Positions 22,778 to 32,017 of a DNA stretch of 33,520 nt are shown here, in pieces. The notes under the pieces are model-generated. The model did no database searches, was not told the DNA's origin, and was given only the letters and a program-made list of their open reading frames with translations. The position numbers and the translations under genes were made by a program. Source of the DNA: DATJUF01 sp035524095 (lineage in GTDB: Bacteria; Desulfobacterota; Binatia; Binatales; Binataceae). Every line of letters begins with the position of its first letter. Position 1 is the first letter of the stretch. Location of the stretch: assembly GCA_035524095.1 (NCBI GenBank), contig DATKPK010000027.1:1-33520 (forward strand), read 5' to 3'.

Positions 22778-24031
22778 ATGCCGGCCGTCGCTGAGTCGAA
22801 ACCGCCCGCTTATCGATGGGTCATCGAAGCATTGGTTATAGTAATGCTGATCGCCCAGGTGCTGACCTGGCTGGCGCCTGCGCCGATCCTCGGCCCAATG
22901 GTCAAGTCACTTGGCATCAGCCTCGGCCAAGCCGGCCTGATCATTTCCGTAATCGCGCTGTGCATTGCGATTTTCTCGTTCCTGGGCGCGTTTGTCGCTG
23001 AGCGGATTGGCACCTTGAAGGCACTGTTGGCCGGAATCTGGCTGATGGCTGTTGCGGAAATCGCTAGCGGCTTTACCACGAAGTTTGGCGGGTTATTGCT
23101 CTGCCGCGTGCTTGAAGGAGTCGGCTACGGAATCATCATCGGTCCGCCGGCAGCACTCGTGATGCAATGGTTTGGCGAACGCGAGTGGCCATGGATGAAT
23201 ATGGTGAATTCCGTTTGCGCCTATATCGGGATTTTTGCCGTGTACGCGATAACTACCCCGCTCTATCAGGCGGTTGGCGCGTCGTGGCAAAGAGTGCTCA
23301 CCATTTACGGTATCGTAGCGGCGGTTGTCGCCCTGTTATGGTCAATCCTTGGACGAGAGCGTCAATCTGCGACTGTGTCAGCAGTCTCACATGGTCCGCG
23401 CCCAGCCTCGAACCTCCCCGAAGTCCTACGGATGCCGGGAGTGCTGCTCATGGCGATCGCGCTATTCGGCGGGATGTGGGTGTTTCAGTTGTACACCGCA
23501 TTCCTGCCGGAGTTTTTCCGCACGGAGCGCGGACTCACCCTGGGCGAAGCCGCCAGCCTCACTGCATTACTTCCGCTCAGCGCAATTTTCGCTGCGGCGC
23601 TCGGCGGAATCGGCACCGCGATGGTTGGATTGCGCAGGCCGTTTCTATGGCCGATTGCAGTCACTACGACCATCGGATGCGCCGGCGCAGTGTTGTTTCC
23701 CAGCCTCGACGGCATCCGCGTATCGCTGTTACTGATCGGAATCGGCTCGGCGGGCGGCTTGGCTGCAACCGGTACCCTGATTATGGAGTTGCCCGGTATG
23801 ACGCCCGCCAGGATGAGCACGGCGTTCGCCTTCATATGGGCGGTCGGCTATGGCGGCGCGTTTATCTCGCCGTTCCTCGGCGGCGCGCTGGCCCCGATCT
23901 TGGGGTTGCGTGACGTCATGGTCGGATCGTTAGCGTTCCAGCTATTGCCGATCGTGTCGATGTATCTGCTCCCGGAGACGGGACCAGGCCGTAAGCGCAT
24001 CGCGATGACATCGCCGGAACCGGCGGCATAG
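22778..24031 (+). CDS. Major facilitator superfamily transporter
   Basis: The protein has 417 aa with about 12 hydrophobic segments from WVIEALVIVMLIAQVLTWLA onward. A loop AERIGTLKALLAGIWLMAV resembles the MFS motif between helices 2 and 3. RVLEGVGYGIIIGPPAALVM and LLIGIGSAGGLAATGTLIME are glycine-rich helices like those of NarK- or CynX-type members. The substrate is unknown; small anions or organic acids are possible. GGAGG lies 8 nt before ATG 22778. It is transcribed away from ffh and converges with comM. Confidence 0.9.
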   Translation: MPAVAESKPPAYRWVIEALVIVMLIAQVLTWLAPAPILGPMVKSLGISLGQAGLIISVIALCIAIFSFLGAFVAERIGTLKALLAGIWLMAVAEIASGFTTKFGGLLLCRVLEGVGYGIIIGPPAALVMQWFGEREWPWMNMVNSVCAYIGIFAVYAITTPLYQAVGASWQRVLTIYGIVAAVVALLWSILGRERQSATVSAVSHGPRPASNLPEVLRMPGVLLMAIALFGGMWVFQLYTAFLPEFFRTERGLTLGEAASLTALLPLSAIFAAALGGIGTAMVGLRRPFLWPIAVTTTIGCAGAVLFPSLDGIRVSLLLIGIGSAGGLAATGTLIMELPGMTPARMSTAFAFIWAVGYGGAFISPFLGGALAPILGLRDVMVGSLAFQLLPIVSMYLLPETGPGRKRIAMTSPEPAA

Positions 24032-24090
24032 CTTTTACCCGGGCCCTTAGGGTTGGCCGGTGGGCGCCGCGTGGCGATGATCAAGAACGG

Positions 24091-25677
24091 TCAAAGCGGC
24101 ATCCGATCAAGCGAACGGTACTGGATCGCCTCGCTCAGATGATGGGCACGGATTGGACCGCCATCATCAAGGTCTGCGACCGTGCGCGCAACTTTGAGGA
24201 TTCGTGTATAGGCTCGCGCGCTAAGTCCCAGCCGGTTAATCGCCATCTCGAGCAATCGTTCGCCAGCCGCCTCGACCTGGCAATGGTCGCGTAACTCGCG
24301 CGCTCCCATCTGGGCATTGCAATAGTAATGTGTTCCCTTGAAACGCGCCAATTGCAGATCGCGCGCGCGGTTGATTCGTTCGCGAATCGCGGCCGATGTC
24401 TCCCCCGGACTCCGCCCGGTCAGTTCCTTATACTTCACGGCTGGCACTTCAACATGAATATCGATTCGATCCAGCAATGGACCGGAAATTCGCGAGCGGT
24501 AGCGCTGAATCATGATCACCGAGCAGGTGCATTCGTGCTGTGTGTCGGTGTAAAAGCCGCACGGACAGGGATTCATCGCCGCGATTAGCATTACGCTGGC
24601 CGGAAACGTCACGGTGCCCATCACACGCGCGATCGTGATTCGATGGTCCTCGAGCGGTTGGCGCAGGACTTCCAGCACGTTCTTGCGAAATTCCGGAAGC
24701 TCGTCGAGGAACAAGACGCCGTTATGGGCAAGGCTGACCTCGCCGGGACGCGGCACCGGGCCACCGCCAATCAGGCCTGCATCGGAAATCGTATGATGGG
24801 GCGAGCGGAATGGACGCGTCGCGATCAGCGCCTGGCCGTCCAGCAAACCGGCCACGCTATGGACTTTCGTGGTTTCAATCGCCTCTTCAAAGGCCATCGA
24901 CGGCAGAATCGTCGGCAGCCTCTTCGCCAGCATCGTCTTGCCGGAGCCGGGTGGGCCGATCATCAGGACGTTATGTCCTCCGGCGGCGGCGACTTCGAGC
25001 GCTCGCTTGGCCTGCTCCTGCCCGCGCACCTCGCTAAAATCGTCGATATAGCGGCTGGCCGCGTCGAACATCTCATGCAAATCGACCGTGGCGGGCGGGA
25101 TCTCGCGCATCTCCTCGAAAAACTCGAAGGCCTCCTGCAGCGTATCGACTCCCAGCACATCGATACCGTCGCCGATAACGGAAGCCTCTTGCGCGTTCTC
25201 ACGCGGCACCATCAGGCCGGCCAGCCCTCGGGCGCGGGCCATAATCGCACTCGGCAGCGCACCCTTGATTCCTTTGACACGGCCGTCGAGCGCGAGTTCG
25301 CCTAACACAAGGTACTCGCGCAGGCGTTTGCGCTTTTCGAGACATCCCGACCCCGCGAGGATGCCTAGCGCCATCGGCAGGTCGAACGCCGAGCCTTCCT
25401 TGCGCGTGTCCGCAGGGGCGAGGTTGATCGTGGTCTTGCGGTTGGGGAACTCGAAGTTCGAGTTGCGGATCGCAGACTTCACCCGCTCGAAGGCCTCACG
25501 CACGGCCCCTTCAGCCAGGCCCACCATGCGAAAGCCAGGTACGCCGCCACTGATATCGACTTCCACCTCCACCGGAAAGGCGTCGACCCCGGCGAGTGCG
25601 CTGGAAAGAACGCTGGCGAGCAAATGGACCCCCCCAACAATCGGAGCGCCGTGAGCGTTGTTGACCCCTGGGCCCAT
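24091..25677 (-). CDS. comM: YifB/ComM family Mg-chelatase-like AAA+ ATPase
   Basis: The protein has 528 aa. The N-terminal Lon-protease-like S5 fold has FPVEVEVDISGGVPGFRMVG and KTTINLAPADTRKEGSAFDL. The AAA+ core has Walker A IGPPGSGKTMLAKRLP and Walker B LFLDELPEF. A Cys cluster in MNPCPCGFYTDTQHECTC and the C-terminal GLSARAYTRILKVARTVADL complete the family layout. ComM is a helicase that promotes branch migration during natural transformation. ATG 25677 gives an 18-residue extension over the usual start; TTG 25623 (LLASVLSSALAGVD), preceded by a G-run, is an alternative that fits family N-termini better. Confidence 0.94.
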   Translation of the reverse strand: MGPGVNNAHGAPIVGGVHLLASVLSSALAGVDAFPVEVEVDISGGVPGFRMVGLAEGAVREAFERVKSAIRNSNFEFPNRKTTINLAPADTRKEGSAFDLPMALGILAGSGCLEKRKRLREYLVLGELALDGRVKGIKGALPSAIMARARGLAGLMVPRENAQEASVIGDGIDVLGVDTLQEAFEFFEEMREIPPATVDLHEMFDAASRYIDDFSEVRGQEQAKRALEVAAAGGHNVLMIGPPGSGKTMLAKRLPTILPSMAFEEAIETTKVHSVAGLLDGQALIATRPFRSPHHTISDAGLIGGGPVPRPGEVSLAHNGVLFLDELPEFRKNVLEVLRQPLEDHRITIARVMGTVTFPASVMLIAAMNPCPCGFYTDTQHECTCSVIMIQRYRSRISGPLLDRIDIHVEVPAVKYKELTGRSPGETSAAIRERINRARDLQLARFKGTHYYCNAQMGARELRDHCQVEAAGERLLEMAINRLGLSARAYTRILKVARTVADLDDGGPIRAHHLSEAIQYRSLDRMPL

Positions 25678-25733
25678 GAAGTGCCGCCCCCTTCAGAGGC
25701 ACTCCACAAGCCGCAAGGGTCTATATTGTCCTA

Positions 25734-25766
25734 CAGTAGAATAATAATGAAGTGAAGAGCTTCACT
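25734..25766 (-). terminator. Candidate intrinsic terminator after the second CoA-transferase pair
   Basis: AGTGAAG and CTTCACT (25751-25766) form an inverted repeat. On the minus strand it is followed by an A/T-rich run with several T residues (TCATTATTATTCT). It lies 23 bp past the stop of the CoA-transferase gene. The stem is short and rather AT-rich, so the call is moderate. Confidence 0.4.
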
Positions 25767-25789
25767 CAGGATATTGCATTTGCTGTTAC

Positions 25790-26992
25790 TTATTCAGGCC
25801 AAACGGCGCGCGCAGTAACCAGATCATCGCATTCAGTCTGGTTCAGGCCTAGCAGTTCCCGCAGAACATAATGGTTGGACGAACCAATCAATGGCGAGGG
25901 CGTCCTGACCGATCCTGGAGTTGACGAGAGCCGGGCGGCAATACCTGTCGTGTGGGTCCGCTGGCCATCCGGCAACGTCACCGTGCCCCAGAACTTGCGC
26001 GCCTCAAGATGCGGGTCCCGTTCGCACAGATCCTGACCGTTGGCGATGACGCCGGCAGCAATCCCAGCGCGCTGCAGACGTTCCATCGCTTCTTCGGCAA
26101 CCTGCGTGGCCGTCCATTGGGCGACGCGGGCGTCGAGATCGGCACTGTTGCGCATCCGCAAGTAGAGGGTGCGAAATCGCGCCTCACTCGTCCACGAAGG
26201 CGAGCCGAGAACCCCGATGAAGTGCTCCCACTCGGCCTGCGAACAGACGCTGATCGCCAGCCAGCGGTCGTCGTCGCCATCGCGCGGACGGCATCGATAC
26301 ACGCCATGCGGCGCGGAAGGCTTTTCCTGCGACCGATAATCGAACGGCCCCTGCGCGCGGCCGTTAACTGCGATATCGAGCAAGGCTGGTCCGATCACGC
26401 TGGTAACTGCCTCGAACTGTGAAAGATCGACGAATTGTCCGCGGCCGGTACGGCGCCGATGCCACAGCGCGATTAAGGATGCTAACGCCCCTGTGTAGCC
26501 TCCGGACATATCGGCGTATGAATAGCCGTAACCGGCTGGATGGCCACCACCCTCGCTCATCAGCAGGGTATAGCCGCTGAGAGCCTGGAGCGTCGGCCCG
26601 TAGCTGACATAGTTCGAACGCGGCCCTGTATGGCCCAAACCCGACATGCTGACGCAGACGATTTCCGGCTTGAGCTGGCTCAAGCTCGCGAAGTCCATCC
26701 CCCAGCTGCGCATCACGCGGGCCGAAAAATTATCGATGACGAGATCGCTGACCATTGCCAGCTTGCGGGCGATTCCGATTCCTTCGGGGGTCGCCATATT
26801 GACCGCGATCGAGTGTTTGTTGCGGTGCAGGTCGCCTTGCAACCCGATCTGCCGCGATCCGGGTGGCCCGGGCTTGCGTTCCAGCTTGATCACTTCTGCG
26901 CCAAAGTCGGCGAGAATCCGCGTCGCCACTGGGCCTGCGACAACCCAGGTGAAATCGAGCACGCGGATTCCTTCGAGTGGCAACGCGGCCAT
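25790..26992 (-). CDS. CaiB/BaiF CoA-transferase, Asp-bearing subunit (second pair)
   Basis: The protein has 400 aa. The N-terminal LEGIRVLDFTWVVAGPVATR, the CoA-contact region and GRGQFVDLSQFEAV are typical of class III CoA-transferases. The catalytic Asp is probably Asp161 in YSYADMSGGYTGAL. Its ATG overlaps the stop of the upstream gene by one base (UGAUG), exactly as in the pair at 7317-9772. It resembles the 7317-8534 protein (for example VLDF.WV.AGP.TR near the start) and is likely the catalytic half of a heteromer. The natural acid substrate is unknown. Confidence 0.9.
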   Translation of the reverse strand: MAALPLEGIRVLDFTWVVAGPVATRILADFGAEVIKLERKPGPPGSRQIGLQGDLHRNKHSIAVNMATPEGIGIARKLAMVSDLVIDNFSARVMRSWGMDFASLSQLKPEIVCVSMSGLGHTGPRSNYVSYGPTLQALSGYTLLMSEGGGHPAGYGYSYADMSGGYTGALASLIALWHRRRTGRGQFVDLSQFEAVTSVIGPALLDIAVNGRAQGPFDYRSQEKPSAPHGVYRCRPRDGDDDRWLAISVCSQAEWEHFIGVLGSPSWTSEARFRTLYLRMRNSADLDARVAQWTATQVAEEAMERLQRAGIAAGVIANGQDLCERDPHLEARKFWGTVTLPDGQRTHTTGIAARLSSTPGSVRTPSPLIGSSNHYVLRELLGLNQTECDDLVTARAVWPE

Positions 26993-28227
26993 CAGATGAT
27001 TCCTTCAGCCATCAGGGACTCAGTCTCACCCGCATCGATACCGATTTCGTGCAGAATCTCAGCGGTATGCTCGCCGACAAGCGGCGGACGCCGATAGACC
27101 CGCCATGGCGAACCATCGAAGAGATACGGCGCACCGGGGTAGCGGAACGTTCGTCCAAGTTCCGGGTGCTCAACCTCGACAAAATAGCCTCGTGCCGCCA
27201 GTTGCTCATCGTCCAAGAGCGCTTCCGGCGGACGCACAGTTGCGTACGGCAGGCGCAAGGTCTGTGCACGTTCGAGCAATTCGTCACGATTGTAGTCCTT
27301 GACCCATTCGTCGAGGACGTCGAACAGATGCTCGGCATGCGCCGCCCGATAGACCACATCTTCCCATTCGGGATTCACGAGGTCTTGCGCCTTGCCGTCG
27401 CCCGCAACCCATTGGACCAGCGAGGTCCAGTCGCCAAGCGTACAATGCATGATATAGCCATCGCGGCATTTGCCTACGCGAAAATAGCGGCTCCAATGGA
27501 GCGTGCCGCGGCGCGGTTCGATTGCGCCAGTTCCGAAGTAGCTTCCGGCGACATGCTCGACCGCCGAGGCAGTACCCTCCTGCATGCTGAGATCAATCCA
27601 CTGCCCGACACCGGCGCGGTCGCGAGCGAACAACGCGCACATCGTGCCAATAGCCGCATAATAAGCCGATGAATGATAGGCCTGTAATCCCAACGGACGG
27701 ACTGGCGCTCGGCTCGGAAAGCCGTTGACGTAGAGCATCCCGCTCAGTGCCGTCAGAACGGTATCGTCAGCCGTGTAATCGCGATACGGACCCGTCTGGC
27801 CGAACGGCGTGATCGAAAGCATGATCAGCGCTGGATACAGGCCGCTCACCGCTTGCCAACCGAGGCCAAGCTCATCCATGCGGCCCGGCTCGAAGCTTTC
27901 GATCACGATATCCGCTGATTCCAACAACTTCCGAAGTATCTCAATGCCGCGCTGATGCTCGAGATCGAGTGTCAGCGACCGCTTATTGAGATTATAGAAC
28001 CAGAAGAACAAGCTGCGGTCGCGATGCGGCTCGTCATTGAGGAATGGCCCGATCGTGCGTCCGTCGTGACCTCCGGGCGGCTCGACCTTGATCACGTCGG
28101 CGCCCATATCGGCGAGCAGCCGGCCGCATAGATGGCCGCGCCAAGTGGTGAGATCGATCACCCGCAAGCCCGCCAAGGCCGCAGAAGAGATTGCCTCGTG
28201 GGCGGTATCCGCTCGCATTTTGCTCAT
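26992..28227 (-). CDS. CaiB/BaiF CoA-transferase, probable non-catalytic subunit (second pair)
   Basis: The protein has 411 aa and aligns with the first-position subunit at 8534-9772: VEPPGGHDGRTIGPF, LNKRSLTLDLE, ADIVIESFEPG, SITPFGQTGP, and the C-terminal FRYPGAPYLF...YRRPPLVGEHTAEI ending in GII. At the catalytic site it has LQAYHSSAYYAA, with Tyr184 at the Asp position, the same QAY motif as the other pair. This shared replacement argues for a conserved inactive subunit rather than chance loss. It has an N-terminal extension of about 18 residues. A dyad-containing promoter lies upstream (28263-28292). Confidence 0.88.
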   Translation of the reverse strand: MSKMRADTAHEAISSAALAGLRVIDLTTWRGHLCGRLLADMGADVIKVEPPGGHDGRTIGPFLNDEPHRDRSLFFWFYNLNKRSLTLDLEHQRGIEILRKLLESADIVIESFEPGRMDELGLGWQAVSGLYPALIMLSITPFGQTGPYRDYTADDTVLTALSGMLYVNGFPSRAPVRPLGLQAYHSSAYYAAIGTMCALFARDRAGVGQWIDLSMQEGTASAVEHVAGSYFGTGAIEPRRGTLHWSRYFRVGKCRDGYIMHCTLGDWTSLVQWVAGDGKAQDLVNPEWEDVVYRAAHAEHLFDVLDEWVKDYNRDELLERAQTLRLPYATVRPPEALLDDEQLAARGYFVEVEHPELGRTFRYPGAPYLFDGSPWRVYRRPPLVGEHTAEILHEIGIDAGETESLMAEGII

Positions 28228-28262
28228 GATTCAGTTGCAGGCACGGGACTAATGTTCGGCGG

Positions 28263-28292
28263 ATAATACGGCATTAACCGAACACGGTTCAA
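28263..28292 (-). promoter_or_regulatory. Candidate promoter with internal dyad, second CoA-transferase operon
   Basis: On the minus strand TTGAAC (28287-28292) and TATTAT (28263-28268) are separated by 18 nt, 36 bp upstream of the start codon. An inverted repeat AACCG-4-CGGTT (28276-28289) covers the -35 edge and spacer, where a repressor could bind. No adjacent regulator gene is present. Confidence 0.45.
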
Positions 28293-28340
28293 ATCACCCT
28301 CGCACTTATGGTCCGCCTTCGACTATCCTGTGTTATGTTA

Positions 28341-28402
28341 TAGGGCTTAACTCAACGCCCTAAAGTTTTCGGAGGTGAACCCCGGCCGCGAGCGGCCGCC
28401 GG
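28341..28402 (+). promoter_or_regulatory. ileS leader: two hairpins around a displaced Shine-Dalgarno
   Basis: TAGGGC/GCCCTA (28341-28346 and 28357-28362) forms a first stem. A strong Shine-Dalgarno GGAGGTGA sits at 28371-28378. A second, stronger stem pairs CCGGC (28382-28386) with GCCGG (28398-28402), with more pairing inside. The only usable ileS start, GTG 28415, is 36 nt past the ribosome site, on the far side of the second hairpin. Confidence 0.45.
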
Positions 28403-28414
28403 CTTCAACGCATC

Positions 28415-31330
28415 GTGGCAGAGACCGATTATAAAGCGACCCTCAAGCTGCCGAAAACCGACTTCCCGATGAAGGCGAACCTGCCCAAACGGGAGCCGGA
28501 GACCCTTAAGCGCTGGAACGAGACTCACCTGTATGAGCGGCTGCTGGAGGTGCGCAAGGACGCCGGCTCCTGGATTCTCCACGACGGCCCGCCCTACGCA
28601 AACGGCCGCGTTCATTTCGGCACCGCCCTGAACAAGATTCTCAAGGACTTCATCGTGCGCTCGCATTCGATGATGGGCTATCGCACCGAGTTCGTGCCGG
28701 GCTGGGATTGCCATGGGATGCCGATCGAGCACCAGGTGGCGCGCTCGCTCGGCGATAAAGTCCGCGCGATGCCGAAGTCGGAACTGCGCAAACTCTGCCG
28801 CGAATTTGCCGAGAAATGGATCGCGATCCAGCGTGAAGAGTTTATCCGGCTCGGGGCGATCGGCGACTGGTGGCATCCGTATCTGACCTTCGCCCCTGAA
28901 TACGAAGCGGCCGAAATTGGCGTATTGCGTCAACTCAACCAGGCCGGTTTCATCTACCGCGACTTACGTCCGGTGCATTGGTGCTTTGACTGCCGCACCG
29001 CCCTCGCGGAGGCCGAAGTCGAGTATCGGGACCATACCTCGCCGTCGATTTACGTCGCCTTCCGTGTCAACGAAAATGCGGCGACCGGTCTCGCGAAAAC
29101 CCTGATCTCTCCATCGGCTCCGATGTTCGCCGACGCGCCGGAAGAAGCTGACGAGTTGTTCCACGCGATTGCCAATGGCAAGCTCTTCGCGGTCATCTGG
29201 ACCACTACGCCTTGGACGCTGCCGGCAAATCTCGGCATCTCGCTGAACGAGGCCTTCGACTACGTCGCTCTGCGCGCCGGCGGGAATTATTACATCGTCG
29301 CCGAGCGGCTGGCCGAGTCGTTCGCGCAAGCCTGTAAACTCGACGTCGATGTCCGCATCAAGCTGAATCGCAACGCGCTCAAGGCGCTCGACGGCCAGGA
29401 CATCTTCCGCCATCCGTTTGCGGAGCGTGACGCCCGCCTGATGTTCGGCGATCACGTTACTGCTGATACCGGTACAGGGCTGGTCCATACTGCCCCCGGC
29501 CACGGCTACGAAGACTTTGTCATCGGCACGCGCTACGGCCTGCCGATTCTCACTCCGGTCGACGATGGCGGTGTCTTTACCGCCCAGGCAGGCGAGTGGG
29601 TCGGGCGACGCGTGTTCGAGGCCAATGATGCGATCGTCGAAAAGCTGCGCTCGATCGGGGCGCTACTCGAGGTCGAGAAGCTTTCCCATAGCTATCCGCA
29701 CTGCTGGCGCTGCAAGAATCCGCTAATTTTCCGTGCGACCGAGCAATGGTTCTTGCGCATCGACCATGAGATGCTGCGTGACCGTGCGCTGACGGAAATC
29801 GATAACGTGCGCTGGGTGCCATCATGGTCACGCGATCGTATCCGTAACATGGTCGCGACCCGCCCCGATTGGTGCCTTTCGCGCCAACGTGCTTGGGGCG
29901 TACCGATTCCGGCGCTCCGCTGCACGTCATGTCGTACAGTCCTGCTCGACGATGCGGTCTTGAATCGCGCACAAGAGATTTTCGCGCGGGATGGCTCCGA
30001 TGCCTGGTACGATCGTCCAGTGGACGATTTCGCCAACGGTCTCCAATGCGGATGCGGGTCAACCAAGTTTACAAAAGAAGAAGACGTCCTCGACGTGTGG
30101 TTCGACTCCGGATGCTCGCATGAAGCCGTCCTGGGCGTCCGCAGGCTCAACTGGCCCGCCGACGCCTATTGCGAGGGCGTCGATCAAACCCGCGGATGGT
30201 TTCAGGTCTCGCTGATTACCGCGACCGCTGAACGCGGAGCCGCTCCTTATAAAGCCGTCGTGACGCATGGCCTCGCCCTCGACGAACTCGGGCGCAAGAT
30301 GTCTAAGTCACTGGGCAATTTCGAGTACGCGTCGGAAGTCGTTGATCGCGTCGGCGCGGACGTCTTCCGCTTGGTCTTTGCGTCCGTCGATTACTCGTCG
30401 GACATGAACGTCGGCGCGAATCTGTTCACTGCAGTGTCCGAGGCCTATCGCAAGATTCGCAACACCTGCCGCTATATCCTCGGCAATCTGAACGACTTCG
30501 ATCCGTCGCAAGATGCCATTGAGCAGTCCGCGATGCGCGAATTTGATAGATTCATGATGGCGCGGCTGGAACGCCTCAAGCACGACGTGCGGCGCGCCTA
30601 CGACGACTACGACTTTCAGGCGGCCTATCAGGCTATCTCGAATTTCGTCGTCATCGACCTGAGCTCGCTGTTCATCGACGTCTCGCGCGACCGGCTCTAT
30701 TGCGACGGGCCGGGTTCCCTTGAGCGGCGATCGGCGCAGACCGCACTCTATCTCGTGCTCGACAATCTGGTACGAATGCTCGCGCCGCTGATACCCTTCA
30801 CCGCCGAAGAAATCTATTCGCATATGCCGGGTCGCACTACCGATAGCGTCCATCTGCTGGCAATGCACTCCCCAGACGGACGCTTCTCCGACCCCGACCT
30901 TGAAGCGAAATGGGATCGGCTGCTGGAAGTCCGTAGCGAAGCGCTCAAGCTGCTCGAAGCTATGCGCAAAGCTGGAACGATCGGCGCTGGTCTCGACGCG
31001 ACGCTCCAACTCGGCTTACTCGGCGACGCCAACGGCCTCGGCGCGATTCTGGACGAGCATCGCGACGACCTTAAGGACTTGCTGATCGTATCGGATGTCG
31101 AACTCTTGTCTGGCAATGATGCCGCCGCGCTCAAAGCGACTGCCAATGGCTCTGAGGATTTTCAGGCGGACGGCTTCTTCGGTCGCGCTTCCGAGCAACC
31201 ACCGATCGTCGTCACGGGACGCCATGCGAGCGGCCGCAAATGCATGCGCTGCTGGAAGTATTTCGACGACGCCAGCGATTCCGATCTCGACCCGCGATGC
31301 CGCGAAGTCGTCCAGGCGCTAGCTCAGTGA
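28415..31330 (+). CDS. ileS: Isoleucyl-tRNA synthetase
   Basis: The protein has 971 aa, near the usual length. It charges tRNA-Ile with isoleucine. The class I signatures are HFGT at 67-70 (the HIGH motif) and KMSKS at 628-632. The editing (CP1) domain includes WTTTPWTLPANL. DVWFDSG and CRTVLL...CGCG outline a Cys-rich site in the insert, and CMRCW near the C-terminus is the second zinc knuckle. The GTG start at 28415 gives AETDYKATLKLPKTDFPMKA, the conserved family N-terminus; an in-frame TGA at 28376 excludes any longer form. lspA follows after 2 bp. Confidence 0.97.
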   Translation: MAETDYKATLKLPKTDFPMKANLPKREPETLKRWNETHLYERLLEVRKDAGSWILHDGPPYANGRVHFGTALNKILKDFIVRSHSMMGYRTEFVPGWDCHGMPIEHQVARSLGDKVRAMPKSELRKLCREFAEKWIAIQREEFIRLGAIGDWWHPYLTFAPEYEAAEIGVLRQLNQAGFIYRDLRPVHWCFDCRTALAEAEVEYRDHTSPSIYVAFRVNENAATGLAKTLISPSAPMFADAPEEADELFHAIANGKLFAVIWTTTPWTLPANLGISLNEAFDYVALRAGGNYYIVAERLAESFAQACKLDVDVRIKLNRNALKALDGQDIFRHPFAERDARLMFGDHVTADTGTGLVHTAPGHGYEDFVIGTRYGLPILTPVDDGGVFTAQAGEWVGRRVFEANDAIVEKLRSIGALLEVEKLSHSYPHCWRCKNPLIFRATEQWFLRIDHEMLRDRALTEIDNVRWVPSWSRDRIRNMVATRPDWCLSRQRAWGVPIPALRCTSCRTVLLDDAVLNRAQEIFARDGSDAWYDRPVDDFANGLQCGCGSTKFTKEEDVLDVWFDSGCSHEAVLGVRRLNWPADAYCEGVDQTRGWFQVSLITATAERGAAPYKAVVTHGLALDELGRKMSKSLGNFEYASEVVDRVGADVFRLVFASVDYSSDMNVGANLFTAVSEAYRKIRNTCRYILGNLNDFDPSQDAIEQSAMREFDRFMMARLERLKHDVRRAYDDYDFQAAYQAISNFVVIDLSSLFIDVSRDRLYCDGPGSLERRSAQTALYLVLDNLVRMLAPLIPFTAEEIYSHMPGRTTDSVHLLAMHSPDGRFSDPDLEAKWDRLLEVRSEALKLLEAMRKAGTIGAGLDATLQLGLLGDANGLGAILDEHRDDLKDLLIVSDVELLSGNDAAALKATANGSEDFQADGFFGRASEQPPIVVTGRHASGRKCMRCWKYFDDASDSDLDPRCREVVQALAQ

Positions 31331-31332
31331 GT

Positions 31333-31917
31333 ATGGACTCGCTCGCGGCGGCCTCCCGCTCTGAAGTCGCGGAAGACGGGACCGGCTCGCAATCCGCATG
31401 GGCTTTCGGCCGCTTTCTCGCGATGGGCGGGATGATCACCTTACCCGTCCTGACTCTCGATCAGCTCAGCAAGCTTTACGTCAGCTCGCACTTCCAAATG
31501 TTCGAGACCTATACGTTGATTCCCGGATGGCTCGATTGCACCTACACACTAAATCCGGGAGCGGCTTTTAGTCTGTTCGCCAATATGCCGGCCATTTTCC
31601 GCGAGGCTTTCTTTATAGGGCTATCTGCCGCCGCCGTGGTTGTCATGACCGTGCTGATCGCGCTCCGTTCAACTGCGACCAGTACGGCCTTTGCCTGTGC
31701 TCTTGTCCTAGCCGGCACGATCGGCAATCTGATCGATCGCGTGGCGCGCGGGCGCGTGATCGACTTCATCTATTTTCACCACCAAGCCTTCCGCTATCCG
31801 GTGTTCAATCTTGCCGACGCCGCCATCACGACCGGCGTCGCGCTGCTCCTGCTCTTCTCGTGGCTGCATGAGCGCAACGTCAGCCGCGCTTCTTCCACCG
31901 CCAACGGGCACGTTTGA
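31333..31917 (+). CDS. lspA: Lipoprotein signal peptidase (signal peptidase II)
   Basis: The protein has 194 aa, about 25 longer than usual because of a polar N-terminal tail (MDSLAAASRSEVAEDGTGS). Four hydrophobic segments follow. The catalytic Asp pair is Asp144 in RVIDFI and Asp162 in FNLADAAIT; GNLIDR at 131-136 is also conserved. LspA removes signal peptides from diacylglyceryl-modified prolipoproteins in the inner membrane. ATG 31333 begins 2 bp after the ileS stop, giving the widespread ileS-lspA couple. Confidence 0.95.
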   Translation: MDSLAAASRSEVAEDGTGSQSAWAFGRFLAMGGMITLPVLTLDQLSKLYVSSHFQMFETYTLIPGWLDCTYTLNPGAAFSLFANMPAIFREAFFIGLSAAAVVVMTVLIALRSTATSTAFACALVLAGTIGNLIDRVARGRVIDFIYFHHQAFRYPVFNLADAAITTGVALLLLFSWLHERNVSRASSTANGHV

Positions 31918-32017
31918 CCGTCGTTGCACACTGCGACTAAGGTTTCGGCAACCCGATAGCGTCGCGCAGGCCGTTTTAGCCGCGCATCACGAGCGTCCGC
32001 GAGGAGCGCATCAATCT

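Noticed and set aside
26977..27672. Long plus-strand open frame (231 codons) inside the CoA-transferase genes.
   Set aside because: It lies antisense to well-conserved CoA-transferase frames, and its translation has no recognisable motif; GC-rich codon bias creates such shadows.
28228..28414. T-box riboswitch upstream of ileS.
   Set aside because: No T-box sequence, specifier loop or antiterminator was found; only two simple hairpins are visible.
28352..28933. Minus-strand open frame of 193 codons over the ileS start.
   Set aside because: It overlaps the conserved ileS N-terminus and leader, and has no ribosome site or recognisable domain.
30308..31009. Minus-strand open frame of 233 codons within ileS.
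   Set aside because: It is fully antisense to conserved ileS sequence, and the product shows no family features.
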